A stretch of DNA of 64,000 nt from Gammaproteobacteria bacterium. Its GTDB lineage: Bacteria; Pseudomonadota; Gammaproteobacteria; Pseudomonadales; Pseudohongiellaceae. The notes beneath the pieces are model-generated. The model searched no databases and had not been told where the DNA came from. It saw nothing but the letters and a program-made list of their open reading frames with translations. The translations under genes were made by a program, and so were the position numbers. Shown piece by piece: positions 37,620 to 46,974 of this stretch. Numbering within the stretch: position 1 is the first letter of the stretch; each line of letters opens with the position of its first letter. The stretch spans positions 186,001-250,000 of the forward strand of contig JAHEGE010000006.1 of assembly GCA_024639905.1 (NCBI GenBank), written 5' to 3'.

Positions 37620-38570
37620 ATGACCACGGCTATTGCCATCGACAACCTCACGAAGACCTACGCGAACGGACTGCAGGCCCTTAAGGGAATCAGCCTCGAG
37701 GTGCAGCAGGGTGATTTCTTCGCGCTGCTCGGCCCGAATGGTGCGGGTAAGTCTACGACCATCGGTATTCTTTCCACCCTGGTTAACAAAAGCGGGGGTG
37801 GGGTCGAGATATTCGGCAAAAATGTCGATGCGCATGTGTATGAGACCAAGCTAGATCTCGGCGTGGTTCCGCAAGAGATAAACTTCAGCCAGTTTGAGAA
37901 GGTGCGCGATATCGTGATGACCCAAGCGGGTTATTACGGCATGCCGCGGCAATTAGCCGCGGAGAGATGCGAGAAGTATCTGCGCAAACTAGGCTTGTGG
38001 GAGAAGCGCTATGAGCGCTCCAGAACACTCTCTGGCGGCATGAAACGGCGCCTCATGATCGCGCGCGCTCTTGTGCACGAGCCACGCCTGCTGATACTCG
38101 ACGAGCCTACGGCGGGTGTTGATATTGAATTACGACGCTCCATGTGGGAATTCTTAACCGAGCTCAATGAGGCCGGCACGACCATTATTCTAACCACTCA
38201 TTACCTCGAAGAAGCCGAGCAGTTGTGCCGCAACATAGCCATTATCGACCATGGACGAATCGTCGAGAACACCAGCATGCGTGCCTTGCTAGCTGCCTTG
38301 GATAAGCAAACCTATATCGTCGAGCTGGCGGCTCCCATACGAGCGCTTCCCGACTGGGGTGACGCGCCGCTAAGCGCAGAATTTATCGATGAGCATTCCT
38401 TTGAGATTACAGTCGACGCGCGTTTGACGATGAGCGATCTCTTTAAACTATTCCTCTTGCATTCTGTCGAGGTGAGTGCACTGAGAAGCAAGAGTAATCG
38501 CCTCGAGCAGTTGTTCTTGAGTCGGCTTGATGGCGCGCGAGGAGGGGATGAGCATGTTGTCCAACCATAA
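37620..38570 (+). CDS. ABC-2 type exporter, ATP-binding protein (YadG-like)
   Basis: A 316-residue ABC ATPase. Walker A is GPNGAGKSTT, the signature is LSGGMKRRLMIARAL, Walker B is LLILDEPTAGVD, and the switch His lies in TTHYLEE. A C-terminal extension of about 80 residues is as in DrrA/YadG-like exporters. GGGGAG before the ATG is the ribosome binding site. The partner permease starts within its last codons. The exported substrate is unknown. Confidence 0.93.
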   Translation: MTTAIAIDNLTKTYANGLQALKGISLEVQQGDFFALLGPNGAGKSTTIGILSTLVNKSGGGVEIFGKNVDAHVYETKLDLGVVPQEINFSQFEKVRDIVMTQAGYYGMPRQLAAERCEKYLRKLGLWEKRYERSRTLSGGMKRRLMIARALVHEPRLLILDEPTAGVDIELRRSMWEFLTELNEAGTTIILTTHYLEEAEQLCRNIAIIDHGRIVENTSMRALLAALDKQTYIVELAAPIRALPDWGDAPLSAEFIDEHSFEITVDARLTMSDLFKLFLLHSVEVSALRSKSNRLEQLFLSRLDGARGGDEHVVQP

Positions 38571-39327
38571 GTACATTGCATTCGAAACGATCGTGATCAA
38601 AGAGGTCCGCCGCTTCACGCGGATCTGGCTGCAGACTCTGGTGCCCCCCGCGATCACCATTTCCCTGTATTTCGTTATCTTCGGCAACCTGGTCGGGCGT
38701 CGTATTGGCGACATGGGGGGCTTTAACTACATGGAATTTATCATTCCTGGCTTGATCATGATGGCCGTGATTCAGAATTCCTACTCCAACGTCGTGTCGT
38801 CTTTCTTTAGTCACAAGTTTCAGCGCAGTGTGGAAGAGCTTCTCGTGTCCCCAGTGCCGAACGTGATCATTCTGAGTGGGTTCGTCGTCGGTGGGATGGT
38901 GCGCGGGCTTTTGGTCGGGGGCATTGTTACGGTCATGTCACTGTTCTTTATCGACCTCGAGATTCAACATCCCTTGGTCACGCTTTCGGTCGTTTTGCTG
39001 ACCGCGCTGGTTTTTTCTCTTGCTGGGTTTATCAACGCGCTGTTTGCTAATAGCTTTGACGATATCTCTATTATTCCAACCTTCGTCTTAACCCCGTTAA
39101 TCTACCTCGGTGGGGTGTTCTACTCATCATCCTTGTTGCCAGAATTTTGGCGTTCGGTGTCTGCGCTAAATCCCATTTTCTATATGGTCAACACGTTCCG
39201 CTATGGTTTTCTCGGCGTCTCGGATGTGCCTGTAGTCGGTGCGTTTGTCATACTCCTAGGCTTCGCTGTGGTGCTTTTCAGCGCGTGTCTGCTGCTACTG
39301 AATCGTGGCACGGGGCTGAGGTCTTAG
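38554..39327 (+). CDS. ABC-2 type exporter, permease (YadH-like)
   Basis: A 257-residue inner-membrane protein with six predicted membrane segments and the ABC-2 signature region YLGGVFYSSSLLPEFWRSVSAL followed by NPIFYMVNTFRYGFLG. These match the YadH/NodJ-like group. GGAGG (38541-38545) is eight bases before the ATG at 38554, so I prefer that start over the ATG at 38548, which is too close. It overlaps the ATPase gene by 17 bases and ends two bases before queF. Confidence 0.93.
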   Translation: MLSNHKYIAFETIVIKEVRRFTRIWLQTLVPPAITISLYFVIFGNLVGRRIGDMGGFNYMEFIIPGLIMMAVIQNSYSNVVSSFFSHKFQRSVEELLVSPVPNVIILSGFVVGGMVRGLLVGGIVTVMSLFFIDLEIQHPLVTLSVVLLTALVFSLAGFINALFANSFDDISIIPTFVLTPLIYLGGVFYSSSLLPEFWRSVSALNPIFYMVNTFRYGFLGVSDVPVVGAFVILLGFAVVLFSACLLLLNRGTGLRS

Positions 39328-39328
39328 T

Positions 39329-40213
39329 ATGCGCGACAACCAAGAGAGCGCGGCAGGCAACCCCTTAGGCGAGGTTCACGCGAGCCCAGATCGATACAGC
39401 CCAGACGTCTTATTCCCTATTGCTCGCGCCTCAGCGCGCGAGGCCATTGGCCTTGCGCCCACGCTTGAGATGCACGGTTTCGATCATTGGCAAGCGTTCG
39501 AGTTGTCCTGGCTAGATAACGTCGGCAAACCTCAAGTGGCCTATGCAGATCTCTTTTTTTCTGCAGACTCGCCTTCAATAGTCGAGTCAAAATCGCTTAA
39601 GCTTTACCTGAATTCCTTTAACCACGAGCGGCTGACTTCGTGGACGGCATTGGAGGAGACACTGTCTGCGGATTTATCCTCTGCAAGTGGCGCACCCGTC
39701 GTCGTTCGGCTCGCGAACCTGATCGACTATCGCGCGCGTGTGGCAGCACAGTGGCAAGCGCCGCATGGCCCAGCGGGAAATACCGCGCAGTGCTTGGTCA
39801 ACCTTGATAGTTACTCACTGATTCCAGACGTCGCGCCGCTAGACCAGTCGATCTTGCTGTGCGAGCCGTTAGCGGGCGAGCAGAGAGGGGAGCAGGTTTT
39901 CGTCAGCGATCTCTTTCGGTCAAACTGTCCTGTGACGAATCAGCCTGATTGGGCGAGCATCGAGATTCGTCTTCAAGGCGTGAGCGTCGAGCCTTCTTCG
40001 CTTCTGAGTTATCTCTGCTCTTTCCGGAACCATCAGGGCTATCACGAAGAATGCGCGGAGAGGATATTCAAGGCGCTGAGCGAGCGCTGCGCACCGAGCT
40101 CTCTCAGAATCTCAATGAATTATCTGCGGCGCGGCGGCCTCGATATCAATGTTTACCGAGCGAGTTACGCGCTAGAGTTTTCTCAGGCTCTGCCGCGCGC
40201 TATTCGTCAGTAA
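39329..40213 (+). CDS. queF: QueF, NADPH-dependent 7-cyano-7-deazaguanine reductase (long form)
   Basis: It reduces preQ0 to preQ1 in queuosine synthesis. The 294-residue bimodular form has the substrate-side motif ESKSLKLYLNSFNHER in the N-terminal half, and in the C-terminal half the catalytic Cys in RSNCPVTNQPDW with its partner Asp in the same motif. HQGYHEECAERIF and the C-terminal NYLRRGGLDINVYRAS also fit. It starts one base after the permease stop. Confidence 0.96.
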   Translation: MRDNQESAAGNPLGEVHASPDRYSPDVLFPIARASAREAIGLAPTLEMHGFDHWQAFELSWLDNVGKPQVAYADLFFSADSPSIVESKSLKLYLNSFNHERLTSWTALEETLSADLSSASGAPVVVRLANLIDYRARVAAQWQAPHGPAGNTAQCLVNLDSYSLIPDVAPLDQSILLCEPLAGEQRGEQVFVSDLFRSNCPVTNQPDWASIEIRLQGVSVEPSSLLSYLCSFRNHQGYHEECAERIFKALSERCAPSSLRISMNYLRRGGLDINVYRASYALEFSQALPRAIRQ

Positions 40214-40234
40214 CCCGTCACCCCAGCGCCCGAC

Positions 40235-40263
40235 TTGTATTCTGCAGGGGGCTACGCTAGAGT
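40235..40263 (+). promoter_or_regulatory. Promoter of tRNA-Ser
   Basis: TTGTAT (40235-40240) and TAGAGT (40258-40263), 17 bases apart, with a GCGCGCC stretch right after the -10. A GC-rich discriminator is a mark of stringently controlled stable-RNA promoters. Confidence 0.6.
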
Positions 40264-40282
40264 GCGCGCCGTATCGAAATAC

Positions 40283-40370
40283 GGTGAGGTGTCCGAGTGG
40301 TCGAAGGAGCACGCCTGGAAAGTGTGTAAGTCGAAAGGCTTCGAGGGTTCGAATCCCTCTCTCACCGCCA
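40283..40370 (+). tRNA. tRNA-Ser (anticodon GGA)
   Basis: An 88-base class II tRNA with a long variable arm and encoded CCA. The acceptor arms GGTGAGG and TCTCACC pair with one G-T. The anticodon loop CTGGAAA gives GGA. The variable arm lies at about 40325-40345 and the T arm GAGGG-TTCGAAT-CCCTC follows. It lies between queF and the PQQ dehydrogenase gene. Confidence 0.96.
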
Positions 40371-40459
40371 TATTCTAGTCCCCGATTTCCCGCGTTCCAC
40401 CTGCACCCGTCCTAGGGTAGTATCCTCGAGTCTACTTAAAAAGTCTTCGAGGTAACGCA

Positions 40460-42361
40460 ATGAGTTCACTGACCAGCCGCTTCCTGTATTCTCTTGCGCC
40501 TTTGGTGCTTCTCCTCCTGCCGGCCCTGAGTCTCGGCGCCGACTGGCCGAGCTACGGCGGCGACAACGCTTCTCGAAAGTATTCGGCTTTGGATCAAATC
40601 AACGCCAGCAACGTTGCAGATCTCGTGCCTGCGTGGATTTGGGATAGTCCGGATAACGCGACCGTCGCAGAAAACATAGCCAACGAGGACTTCCGCGCTG
40701 TACCCGCGGGCTTTAAGGCGACCCCTATTGTCGTTGATGCCGTTATGTACATACCCACCTCCTTCGGTCGCGTCGTCGCGCTCGATGCGGCGTCAGGCGC
40801 GGTCAAGTGGGTGTTCGACACCAATGCCTGGGCAAGCGGCAGGCCTGCCAACCTTGGTTACAATTCGCGCGGGGTAGGGTACTGGGAGGAAGGCGATAAG
40901 CGGCGCGTGTTCTTCGCGACCAACGATGCGAACCTGTGGTCGATCGATGTGGAAACGGGTCGCCCCGACTCCCAGTTTGGTGAGGCTGGACGAGTCGATC
41001 TCGCCCTAGGATTAGGGCGCGAAATCGACCGCCGACAGTATGGCGTCGTCTCCCCACCGTTGGTGACCAACGGCATCGTGGTCGTCAACTCCATCATAAA
41101 CGACGGTCCGCGCACCAAAGAAATGCCGCCCGGCCACGTACGTGGTTTTAATCCCCATACTGGCGCTATCGAATGGATGTTCGAGACGATCCCCCAGCCA
41201 GGTGACTTCGGTAATGACACTTGGGAGAACGATTCCTGGGAATACACAGGCAACACCAATTCATGGAGCATCATGAGTGCCGACGACGAGCTCGGCATCG
41301 TCTACCTTCCCATCGGAACGCCAACCAATGACTGGTACGGAGGGCTGCGGCACGGAGATAATCTGTTCGCAGAGAGCCTGGTGGCATTGAGAGCGCAGAC
41401 AGGTGAGCGTTTATGGCATTTTCAGATGGTTCACCATGGTGTTTGGGACTATGACTTGCCGGCAGCGCCAACACTGGTCGATATTGTCGTTGATGGGAAA
41501 CCGATTAAAGCGGTCGCGCAAATCTCTAAACAGGGATTTACCTATGTTTTCGATCGCGTAACGGGTGAACCTGTCTGGCCAATTATCGAAACACCAGTGC
41601 CACAGAGTACAGTGCCGGGAGAGCGATTATCGCCAACACAGCCCATCCCCACAAAACCTGAACCGTTTGAAATACAAGGTCTTAGCGAAGAAACCTTGAT
41701 AGATTATTCGCCTGAACTGCGCAGGGAAGCTGAGCAGTTGATCGAACGCTTCGACTACGGCCCTCTGTTCACACCGCCATCTCTGAGGGGCACGATTAAC
41801 TTGCCAGGCTGGGGCGGGGGTGGTTGGTGGACTGGCGCTGCGTTCGACCCCGTCACCAGCTTATTTTATGTGCCATCGGCTACTATTCCGATTGTTGTAC
41901 AGCTAGAAGAGGCTGATCCGGAGAAATCTAATCTGGGGTATGTGCGCGGCGGCGCCATGAATGTCGGAGGGCCTCAGGGCCTGCCCATAACCAAGCCTCC
42001 CTACGGACGAATCGTGGCGACTAGCCTTAGCACGGGCGAGCTGGAGTGGATGATCCCGCACGGTGAAGGCATTCGGCAAAAGATTATCGAGATGGGTATC
42101 CTCGATCCCGGGCCGGTAGGCGGTCCGAGTAGAACTGGTCCTTTGCTGACAGCGACGCTGCTTTTCGTTGCGCAGGTGGACAACGGGCGCAATCTCTTGC
42201 GCGCGTTCGATAAGGCGAGCGGGGAGGTCATTCAGGAGATTGAATTGCCATTACCACCGGTTGGTACGCCGATGACTTATTCTGTTAACGACAAGCAGTA
42301 TGTTGCGCTCACGCTGGGCGGCGGTGCTACAAGCCAGCTACTCACACTCGCGCTGCCCTGA
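40460..42361 (+). CDS. PQQ-dependent (quinoprotein) dehydrogenase, secreted
   Basis: A 633-residue periplasmic protein with a signal peptide (hydrophobic about residues 9-25, cleavage near LSLGA). The first mature motif DWPSYGGDNASRKYSALDQI is typical of eight-bladed beta-propeller PQQ enzymes of the membrane glucose/quinate dehydrogenase group. The active-site-like HHGVWDYDLPAAPTL, GTPTNDWYGG and the propeller repeats (GAVKWVFD, GAIEWMFE, GERLWHFQ, GELEWMIP) are visible. No N-terminal membrane domain and no cytochrome c domain are attached, so an external electron acceptor is needed. The substrate is unknown. No PQQ-synthesis genes lie in the window. Confidence 0.88.
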   Translation: MSSLTSRFLYSLAPLVLLLLPALSLGADWPSYGGDNASRKYSALDQINASNVADLVPAWIWDSPDNATVAENIANEDFRAVPAGFKATPIVVDAVMYIPTSFGRVVALDAASGAVKWVFDTNAWASGRPANLGYNSRGVGYWEEGDKRRVFFATNDANLWSIDVETGRPDSQFGEAGRVDLALGLGREIDRRQYGVVSPPLVTNGIVVVNSIINDGPRTKEMPPGHVRGFNPHTGAIEWMFETIPQPGDFGNDTWENDSWEYTGNTNSWSIMSADDELGIVYLPIGTPTNDWYGGLRHGDNLFAESLVALRAQTGERLWHFQMVHHGVWDYDLPAAPTLVDIVVDGKPIKAVAQISKQGFTYVFDRVTGEPVWPIIETPVPQSTVPGERLSPTQPIPTKPEPFEIQGLSEETLIDYSPELRREAEQLIERFDYGPLFTPPSLRGTINLPGWGGGGWWTGAAFDPVTSLFYVPSATIPIVVQLEEADPEKSNLGYVRGGAMNVGGPQGLPITKPPYGRIVATSLSTGELEWMIPHGEGIRQKIIEMGILDPGPVGGPSRTGPLLTATLLFVAQVDNGRNLLRAFDKASGEVIQEIELPLPPVGTPMTYSVNDKQYVALTLGGGATSQLLTLALP

Positions 42362-42452
42362 TGGTCTATCGGACAGTGGATAGCGAAGTAGACGGGCGAA
42401 TCGCAGACTCGGCTCTCGCGCAAGCCGGCCTGGGCATGTTAGGATTGCCTCT

Positions 42453-42564
42453 GGTAACTCTTGTCGGTCCCCGCGCAATGATAAGTTATAAACCCCGCCA
42501 GGCCCGGAAGGGAGCAACGGTAGTAGCTGACTCATGTGCCGTGGTGCGGCTGGCAGGAGCTACC
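42453..42564 (+). ncRNA. ffs: Signal recognition particle 4.5S RNA
   Basis: A 112-base RNA. The ends GGTAACTC and GAGCTACC pair over seven of eight positions. The conserved apical domain contains GGCCCGGAAGGGAGCAAC, the Ffh-binding asymmetric and symmetric loops, as in E. coli 4.5S RNA. The position just upstream of dnaX is the usual one in pseudomonads and relatives. It works with Ffh and FtsY in co-translational membrane targeting. I did not find a convincing promoter; a weak TAGGAT (42440-42445) lies just upstream. Confidence 0.95.
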
Positions 42565-42623
42565 TCTTTCTCATCCCCCCCCGATGCCAGTCGCTCTCGC
42601 CAGAATGGTGTGGAGGCACGCTC

Positions 42624-44345
42624 TTGAGCTATCAGGTTCTCGCACGTAAATACCGACCGACACTTTTCTCGGAAGTGGCGGGTCAGTCTCATGTGCTCAA
42701 ATCACTGATCAATGCGCTAGACAATCAGCGTCTCCATCATGCCTATTTATTTACTGGCACTCGCGGAGTAGGCAAAACGACTTTAGCGCGAATCTTGGCG
42801 CGCTGCCTAAACTGCGAACAGGGTGTGAGCGCGACGCCGTGTGGGGAGTGTAGTGCCTGCGTTGAGATTTCTCAGGGCCGCTTTATCGATCTGATCGAGG
42901 TGGACGCAGCCTCCCGCACGAAAGTAGAAGACACCCGTGAGCTGCTCGAGAACGTCCAGTATCTGCCTACGCGCGGGCGCTACAAAGTCTATCTAATTGA
43001 CGAAGTACATATGCTGTCGACACACAGCTTTAACGCCTTGTTGAAGACTCTCGAGGAGCCACCTGAACACGTTAAATTTCTTCTGGCCACGACGGATCCG
43101 CAGAAATTACCCATTACGGTTCTATCACGTTGCCTACAGTTCAATCTTAAGAATTTGTCTCCCCAACTCATAGCAGAGTTCGTGTCTGGTATTTTGGATA
43201 AGGAGTCTGTGGGGCACGAAAGTGATGCGCTATGGCAAATTGCGACTGCCGCAGCAGGCAGTATGCGAGATGCATTGACCTTAACCGACCAAGCCATCTC
43301 CTTCTGCGAGGGCAGTGTAGTAGCTGCCGGCGTGACGGAGATGCTCGGTGTTCCACCGCAGCAGCAGATTTCACGCCTGCTCGAGGCTATGGCTACGCGC
43401 AATGTTGCCGATGTGCTGGCCTTGGTCCGGGATATCGGCGAGCAAACTCCCGACTACCAGCATTCTCTCGATGCGCTGCTGTCGATGCTGCACCGCATTG
43501 CGATGGCGCAAGCCGTCCCAGAGAGCGTGGATGATAGCAATGGCGACAAAGCGCGTGTGCAAGCGCTTGCCGCTCAACTGACTGCCGAAGATGTTCAGCT
43601 GTATTATCAAATTGGCCTCAAGGGCCGTGAAGACCTACGACTTGCGCTTGAAATGCGCGGCGCCTTCGAAATGGTTTTGCTGCGAATGCTAGTCTTTTCA
43701 CCACAGTTCACAGCTCCCGCTGAAAAAAAAAAGACTGAACCCCTAGCATCGTCTTCGCAAACTGCCGCAACTTCGACGCAAGGCCTAGACGCCGAACTTG
43801 AGCCTAGGCTTGCGCCAGAGCCGGCAGCAGAAGCCGCGCCAGAGGCAGCGCCGGAACCCATGCCAGAGCTCAAACCTGAGCGTAAACCCGAGCTTGAATC
43901 AGAGCCTAAATCAGAGCCCGCGCGAAGTGTCATGCCGCGTACAGACTCGCTCACGCCAGAGACATGGGTGCAGCGCTTTAGTGAGATAGGATTCACCGGC
44001 CTGTCGGCGAATATTATGGCCAATAGTGAACTTGTTCAGTACACAGGGGAGCAACTCCGCTTTGTGCTCGGTACCCAACACAGCGCCGTATTTAACGACG
44101 AGGTAAGCAAGAAGCTGGAACCGGTTTTGGAGCGTTTCTTGGGGTATCCTGTTGCAGTCTCCATTGTGGTCGGTGAAACCCAGCGAGAAACTCCTGCTGA
44201 GGCGAAACTGAGAAGTAATAGCGAAGCACAGGCAGCGAGAATTGATGAGTTTCAACAAGATCCGCTAGTTAGAGAACTCGTCGAAAAGCTCGATGGGGAG
44301 GTGCTTGTCGCGAGTATTCAGGCAAGCTCAGGAGAAGTTACGTGA
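42624..44345 (+). CDS. dnaX: DnaX, DNA polymerase III tau/gamma subunits
   Basis: The clamp-loader motor of 573 residues (tau). The start is a TTG at 42624: GGAGG lies seven bases upstream and the protein begins SYQVLARKYRPTLFSEVAGQ as in the family. The longer frame from 42534 runs inside the 4.5S RNA gene. Walker A GTRGVGKTT, the zinc module (CLNC, CGEC, CV), DEVHMLSTHSFNALLKTLEE and the SRCLQF segment are all present. A Pro/Glu-rich linker (about residues 375-435) leads to the tau-specific C-terminal domain. An A10 run at 43723 allows a shorter gamma form. Confidence 0.96.
   Translation: MSYQVLARKYRPTLFSEVAGQSHVLKSLINALDNQRLHHAYLFTGTRGVGKTTLARILARCLNCEQGVSATPCGECSACVEISQGRFIDLIEVDAASRTKVEDTRELLENVQYLPTRGRYKVYLIDEVHMLSTHSFNALLKTLEEPPEHVKFLLATTDPQKLPITVLSRCLQFNLKNLSPQLIAEFVSGILDKESVGHESDALWQIATAAAGSMRDALTLTDQAISFCEGSVVAAGVTEMLGVPPQQQISRLLEAMATRNVADVLALVRDIGEQTPDYQHSLDALLSMLHRIAMAQAVPESVDDSNGDKARVQALAAQLTAEDVQLYYQIGLKGREDLRLALEMRGAFEMVLLRMLVFSPQFTAPAEKKKTEPLASSSQTAATSTQGLDAELEPRLAPEPAAEAAPEAAPEPMPELKPERKPELESEPKSEPARSVMPRTDSLTPETWVQRFSEIGFTGLSANIMANSELVQYTGEQLRFVLGTQHSAVFNDEVSKKLEPVLERFLGYPVAVSIVVGETQRETPAEAKLRSNSEAQAARIDEFQQDPLVRELVEKLDGEVLVASIQASSGEVT
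43722..43746 (+). promoter_or_regulatory. Programmed slippage site in dnaX (tau/gamma switch)
   Basis: Ten A residues (43723-43732) followed by G are read GAA AAA AAA AAG in the tau frame (codons 367-370). The run includes the A-AAA-AAG heptamer used in E. coli dnaX. After a -1 shift, or one extra A in the mRNA, the next codons are GAC TGA (stop at 43736-43738), giving a gamma of 371 residues; the E. coli site likewise stops one codon after the shift. Loss of one A leads to TAG at 43744-43746. Both wrong frames close at once, so any slippage yields gamma-like products. Confidence 0.7.
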
Positions 44346-44386
44346 ACGTGCTATTGGTTGCAGCAGAATTAAGTTAGAGGGTGATC

Positions 44387-44707
44387 ATGACGGAGTTTAA
44401 CGAACTATTAAGTCAAGCCAAGCAAATGCAAGAAAAGCTGCAAGAGGCGCAAAACCAAGCGGCAGCGGCGACCGTTGAAGGGTCTGCGGGTGCGGGATTG
44501 GTCAAGATAACGATGAACGGCAAGCACGAAGTGCTCGGGGTAGAGCTCGACCCTAGCTTACTGCGCGAAGACAAGGCCGTTATCGAGGATCTCATCGCCG
44601 CCTGCATGAATGACGCGGCGAGAAAAATAAATAAAATTAGCAGCGAATCCCTCGGTGGGATCGCCGGTGGTTTCAAGTTGCCCGAAGGCTTTAAATTGCC
44701 TTTTTAG
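44387..44707 (+). CDS. ybaB: YbaB/EbfC family nucleoid-associated protein
   Basis: A 106-residue DNA-binding protein. The helical start [19 protein letters not shown], the central [18 protein letters not shown] and the family-typical end [22 protein letters not shown] are clear. It lies between dnaX and recR, the conserved order. I chose the ATG at 44387 over the GTG at 44381 because GAGGG is better spaced for it. Confidence 0.95.
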   Translation: MTEFNELLSQAKQMQEKLQEAQNQAAAATVEGSAGAGLVKITMNGKHEVLGVELDPSLLREDKAVIEDLIAACMNDAARKINKISSESLGGIAGGFKLPEGFKLPF

Positions 44708-44724
44708 GCCCTAGAGGAATTTTC

Positions 44725-45342
44725 GTGAACCTAAGCCCGCTAATAGATGAGCTAATAGAGTCCTTCCGATGCCTCCCCGGGGTAGGCCCTAAGTCGGCTC
44801 AGCGCATGGCATTGCAACTCCTCGAACGCAATCGGCCAGGAGCGGCACGGCTAAGTCAGGCATTGGACACTGCGCTTGCGTCAGTAGGGCATTGCGCGCA
44901 GTGCCGCACGCTCACCGAAGAACCTCTTTGTCGGGTGTGCTCCAGCGATAAGCGTGATGACTCCTTGTGCTGTGTCGTCGAAACACCGGGTGATGTTTAT
45001 GCGATTGAGCAGGCCGGCAGCTACCGCGGGCTCTATTTCGTCTTGATGGGGCATCTGTCACCCATCGATGGCATTGGGCCCGACGAGCTTGGTCTCGATG
45101 CGCTATTCTCTCGCGTCGAATCGGGCAAGGTAAAAGAACTCATCATTGCCTGTAATCCGACGATAGAAGGCGACGCGACGGCGTATTACATCGCTGACAA
45201 CCTGAAGGGGCAAGATATCATCGTGTCTCGCATTGCACACGGAATCCCGGTTGGTGGCGAACTAGAATATGTCGATGGCGGCACCCTAAGCCATGCGCTA
45301 GCGGGACGTAAACGACTCGCGGGAGGTGCTCAAGGTGAATGA
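44725..45342 (+). CDS. recR: RecR, recombination mediator
   Basis: A 205-residue DNA-repair protein that works with RecO and RecF to load RecA on gaps. The N-terminal helix-hairpin-helix has [18 protein letters not shown]. The zinc finger has C-x2-C and C-x2-C (CAQC and CRVC), and the Toprim domain has [19 protein letters not shown] and [15 protein letters not shown]. It starts with GTG behind GAGGAA and overlaps the rnd start by eight bases. Confidence 0.97.
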   Translation: MNLSPLIDELIESFRCLPGVGPKSAQRMALQLLERNRPGAARLSQALDTALASVGHCAQCRTLTEEPLCRVCSSDKRDDSLCCVVETPGDVYAIEQAGSYRGLYFVLMGHLSPIDGIGPDELGLDALFSRVESGKVKELIIACNPTIEGDATAYYIADNLKGQDIIVSRIAHGIPVGGELEYVDGGTLSHALAGRKRLAGGAQGE

Positions 45343-46519
45343 CACGTCGGTGCACGAGCTAGCGGAGTATGAATGGGTTGAGACAGATGGGCGGCTCGCT
45401 CAGCTGTGTGGCGAGTGGATCAATTACGACACTTTGGCTATCGACACAGAGTTTATGCGGACCAACACTTTCTACGCAAAGCTTGGGTTACTTCAGGTGA
45501 GCGATGGCAACTCTGTCTATCTAATCGATCCGCTCGCAATTACCGACTGGGCGCCGTTTCGTCAACTCTGTGAGGACGACAGCGTGGAGTTTGTTTTTCA
45601 TTCGTGCAGTGAAGATCTTAGCGTTTTCCTTTCCCATTTTGGTTTTCTCCCCAGCAAACTGTTTGATACTCAGCTCGCAGCCGCCTTCCTCGGTCTAGGA
45701 GGGAGCTTGAGTTACGCAGCTCTCGTGCTGGAGCTTCTCCAGCTTGAGGTGGCGAAGGATGCAACGCGCTCCGATTGGTTGCAACGCCCTCTAACAGCGA
45801 CCCAGTTGAATTACGCGGCCTTAGACGTAGAGCATCTGTTGCCGGTGCGGGCTCTATTAGGTGTGCAACTCGAAGCCGGCAAGCTCAGCGACTGGTGTCA
45901 TCAAGAGTGTGAGGAACTTATTGCTACCGCGCTTGCGACCGAGTCGGAGGCTGCTTGGGCATCGCTTTACGCAGGAGTAAGCAATGCGTGGCGCCTTGAC
46001 GCCTTTGGTGCGACCGTTCTGCAGGCGCTTTGCGTATGGCGAGAGGGGGCCGCTCGACGCCGGAATAAGCCTAGGAGCTGGGTCGTCAAGGATGCCGACC
46101 TGTATGAATTCGCAGCGGCCGCAGCGGCAGAAAACCGTCGGGAGGGGAAACTTTGCTTGCCGCTTACCGATGCCGCTCTTGCGCGAGTTGATGCCGGATT
46201 TCTTAAACGTAATCGTAACGCACTAGATGACATCGTCGCTCAGGTCGTCGAGAACAATCAGGCACGAGCGCAAATTCCGGCGGGACCGCTTGATGCCCGC
46301 CAGCGAGCGCAGCTTAAAAAACTACAGCACTGCGTGGAAGAGGTTGCGTCGAGTGCGGGCATTGGGCCAGAGGTCCTGGCTCGTAAACGCCACTTACTAA
46401 GTTTCGTGCAGGACCAGGGAGTAACGGTAAACGATGCGCATTGGCCGCAAGGGTTAGGCGGTTGGAAAAAACAATTACTGCAGGCGCCTTTCGGGAAAGT
46501 CTTAGGGGCGGTTAGCTAG
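45335..46519 (+). CDS. rnd: Ribonuclease D
   Basis: A 394-residue DEDDy 3'-5' exoribonuclease for tRNA 3'-end maturation. ExoI is LAIDTEFMR with Asp and Glu, ExoII lies in [11 protein letters not shown], and ExoIII has [17 protein letters not shown] with the catalytic Tyr. An HRDC domain follows (about residues 210-290). The start is the GTG at 45335, eight bases after GGGAGG (45321-45326); a GTG at 45326 overlaps that ribosome binding site and is less likely. It ends directly against the ycgN start. Confidence 0.93.
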   Translation: MNDTSVHELAEYEWVETDGRLAQLCGEWINYDTLAIDTEFMRTNTFYAKLGLLQVSDGNSVYLIDPLAITDWAPFRQLCEDDSVEFVFHSCSEDLSVFLSHFGFLPSKLFDTQLAAAFLGLGGSLSYAALVLELLQLEVAKDATRSDWLQRPLTATQLNYAALDVEHLLPVRALLGVQLEAGKLSDWCHQECEELIATALATESEAAWASLYAGVSNAWRLDAFGATVLQALCVWREGAARRRNKPRSWVVKDADLYEFAAAAAAENRREGKLCLPLTDAALARVDAGFLKRNRNALDDIVAQVVENNQARAQIPAGPLDARQRAQLKKLQHCVEEVASSAGIGPEVLARKRHLLSFVQDQGVTVNDAHWPQGLGGWKKQLLQAPFGKVLGAVS

Positions 46520-46960
46520 ATGACCACACCATTTTGGGAGAAGCCCTTACCTAGTTTGTCGCCTCAAGAGTGGGAGCAGCTTTGCGACGGCTGTGGCCGT
46601 TGCTGTCTCAAGCAATTGCAAGATGAAGACTCGGGTGAGGTCGTAGCTACGCGGGTCGTGTGCCAATTCCACGACCAAGAAACAGGTTTTTGCGGCTGTT
46701 ATGAGAGCCGAACACAAAAGGTGCCAGAGTGCCTAGATGTTGCCCAAATGAACATCGCGGCCGCGACTTGGATGCCTAAAACCTGTGCTTACCGATTGCG
46801 ACATGAAGGCAAACCACTCCTACAATGGCATCCGCTCATCAGCGGCTCTCGAGACGCGATGAATGAGGCCGGAATCACGCTAGGCGGGCGGGCGGTTAGT
46901 GAAGAGTTTGTCCATCCAGACGGCTATGAAGAACATATAGTGCGCTGGGTGAACGAGTGA
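46520..46960 (+). CDS. ycgN: YcgN family cysteine-cluster protein (UPF0260)
   Basis: A 146-residue protein with a metal-binding cysteine cluster. CDGCGRCCLKQL near the N-terminus, FCGCYESRTQKVPECLDV and WMPKTCAYR match the YcgN/UPF0260 family, part of the CxxCxxCC zinc/iron-sulfur superfamily. The function is not established. The ATG follows the rnd stop without a gap. In pseudomonads ycgL often lies between rnd and ycgN, and it is absent here. Confidence 0.92.
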   Translation: MTTPFWEKPLPSLSPQEWEQLCDGCGRCCLKQLQDEDSGEVVATRVVCQFHDQETGFCGCYESRTQKVPECLDVAQMNIAAATWMPKTCAYRLRHEGKPLLQWHPLISGSRDAMNEAGITLGGRAVSEEFVHPDGYEEHIVRWVNE

Positions 46961-46974
46961 GAAGGGCGAAGTAG

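Noticed and set aside
40371..42452. Integrated element at tRNA-Ser
   Set aside because: No integrase gene and no duplicated tRNA 3' end were found on reading through; only one gene is present.
42534..42623. A longer dnaX start
   Set aside because: These 30 codons overlap the 4.5S RNA gene, do not match DnaX, and a good ribosome binding site precedes the TTG at 42624.
43790..43925. Pro/Glu repeats in dnaX as a horizontally acquired or repetitive element
   Set aside because: A flexible Pro/Glu-rich linker before the tau-specific domain is normal in DnaX, and the units are irregular at the DNA level.
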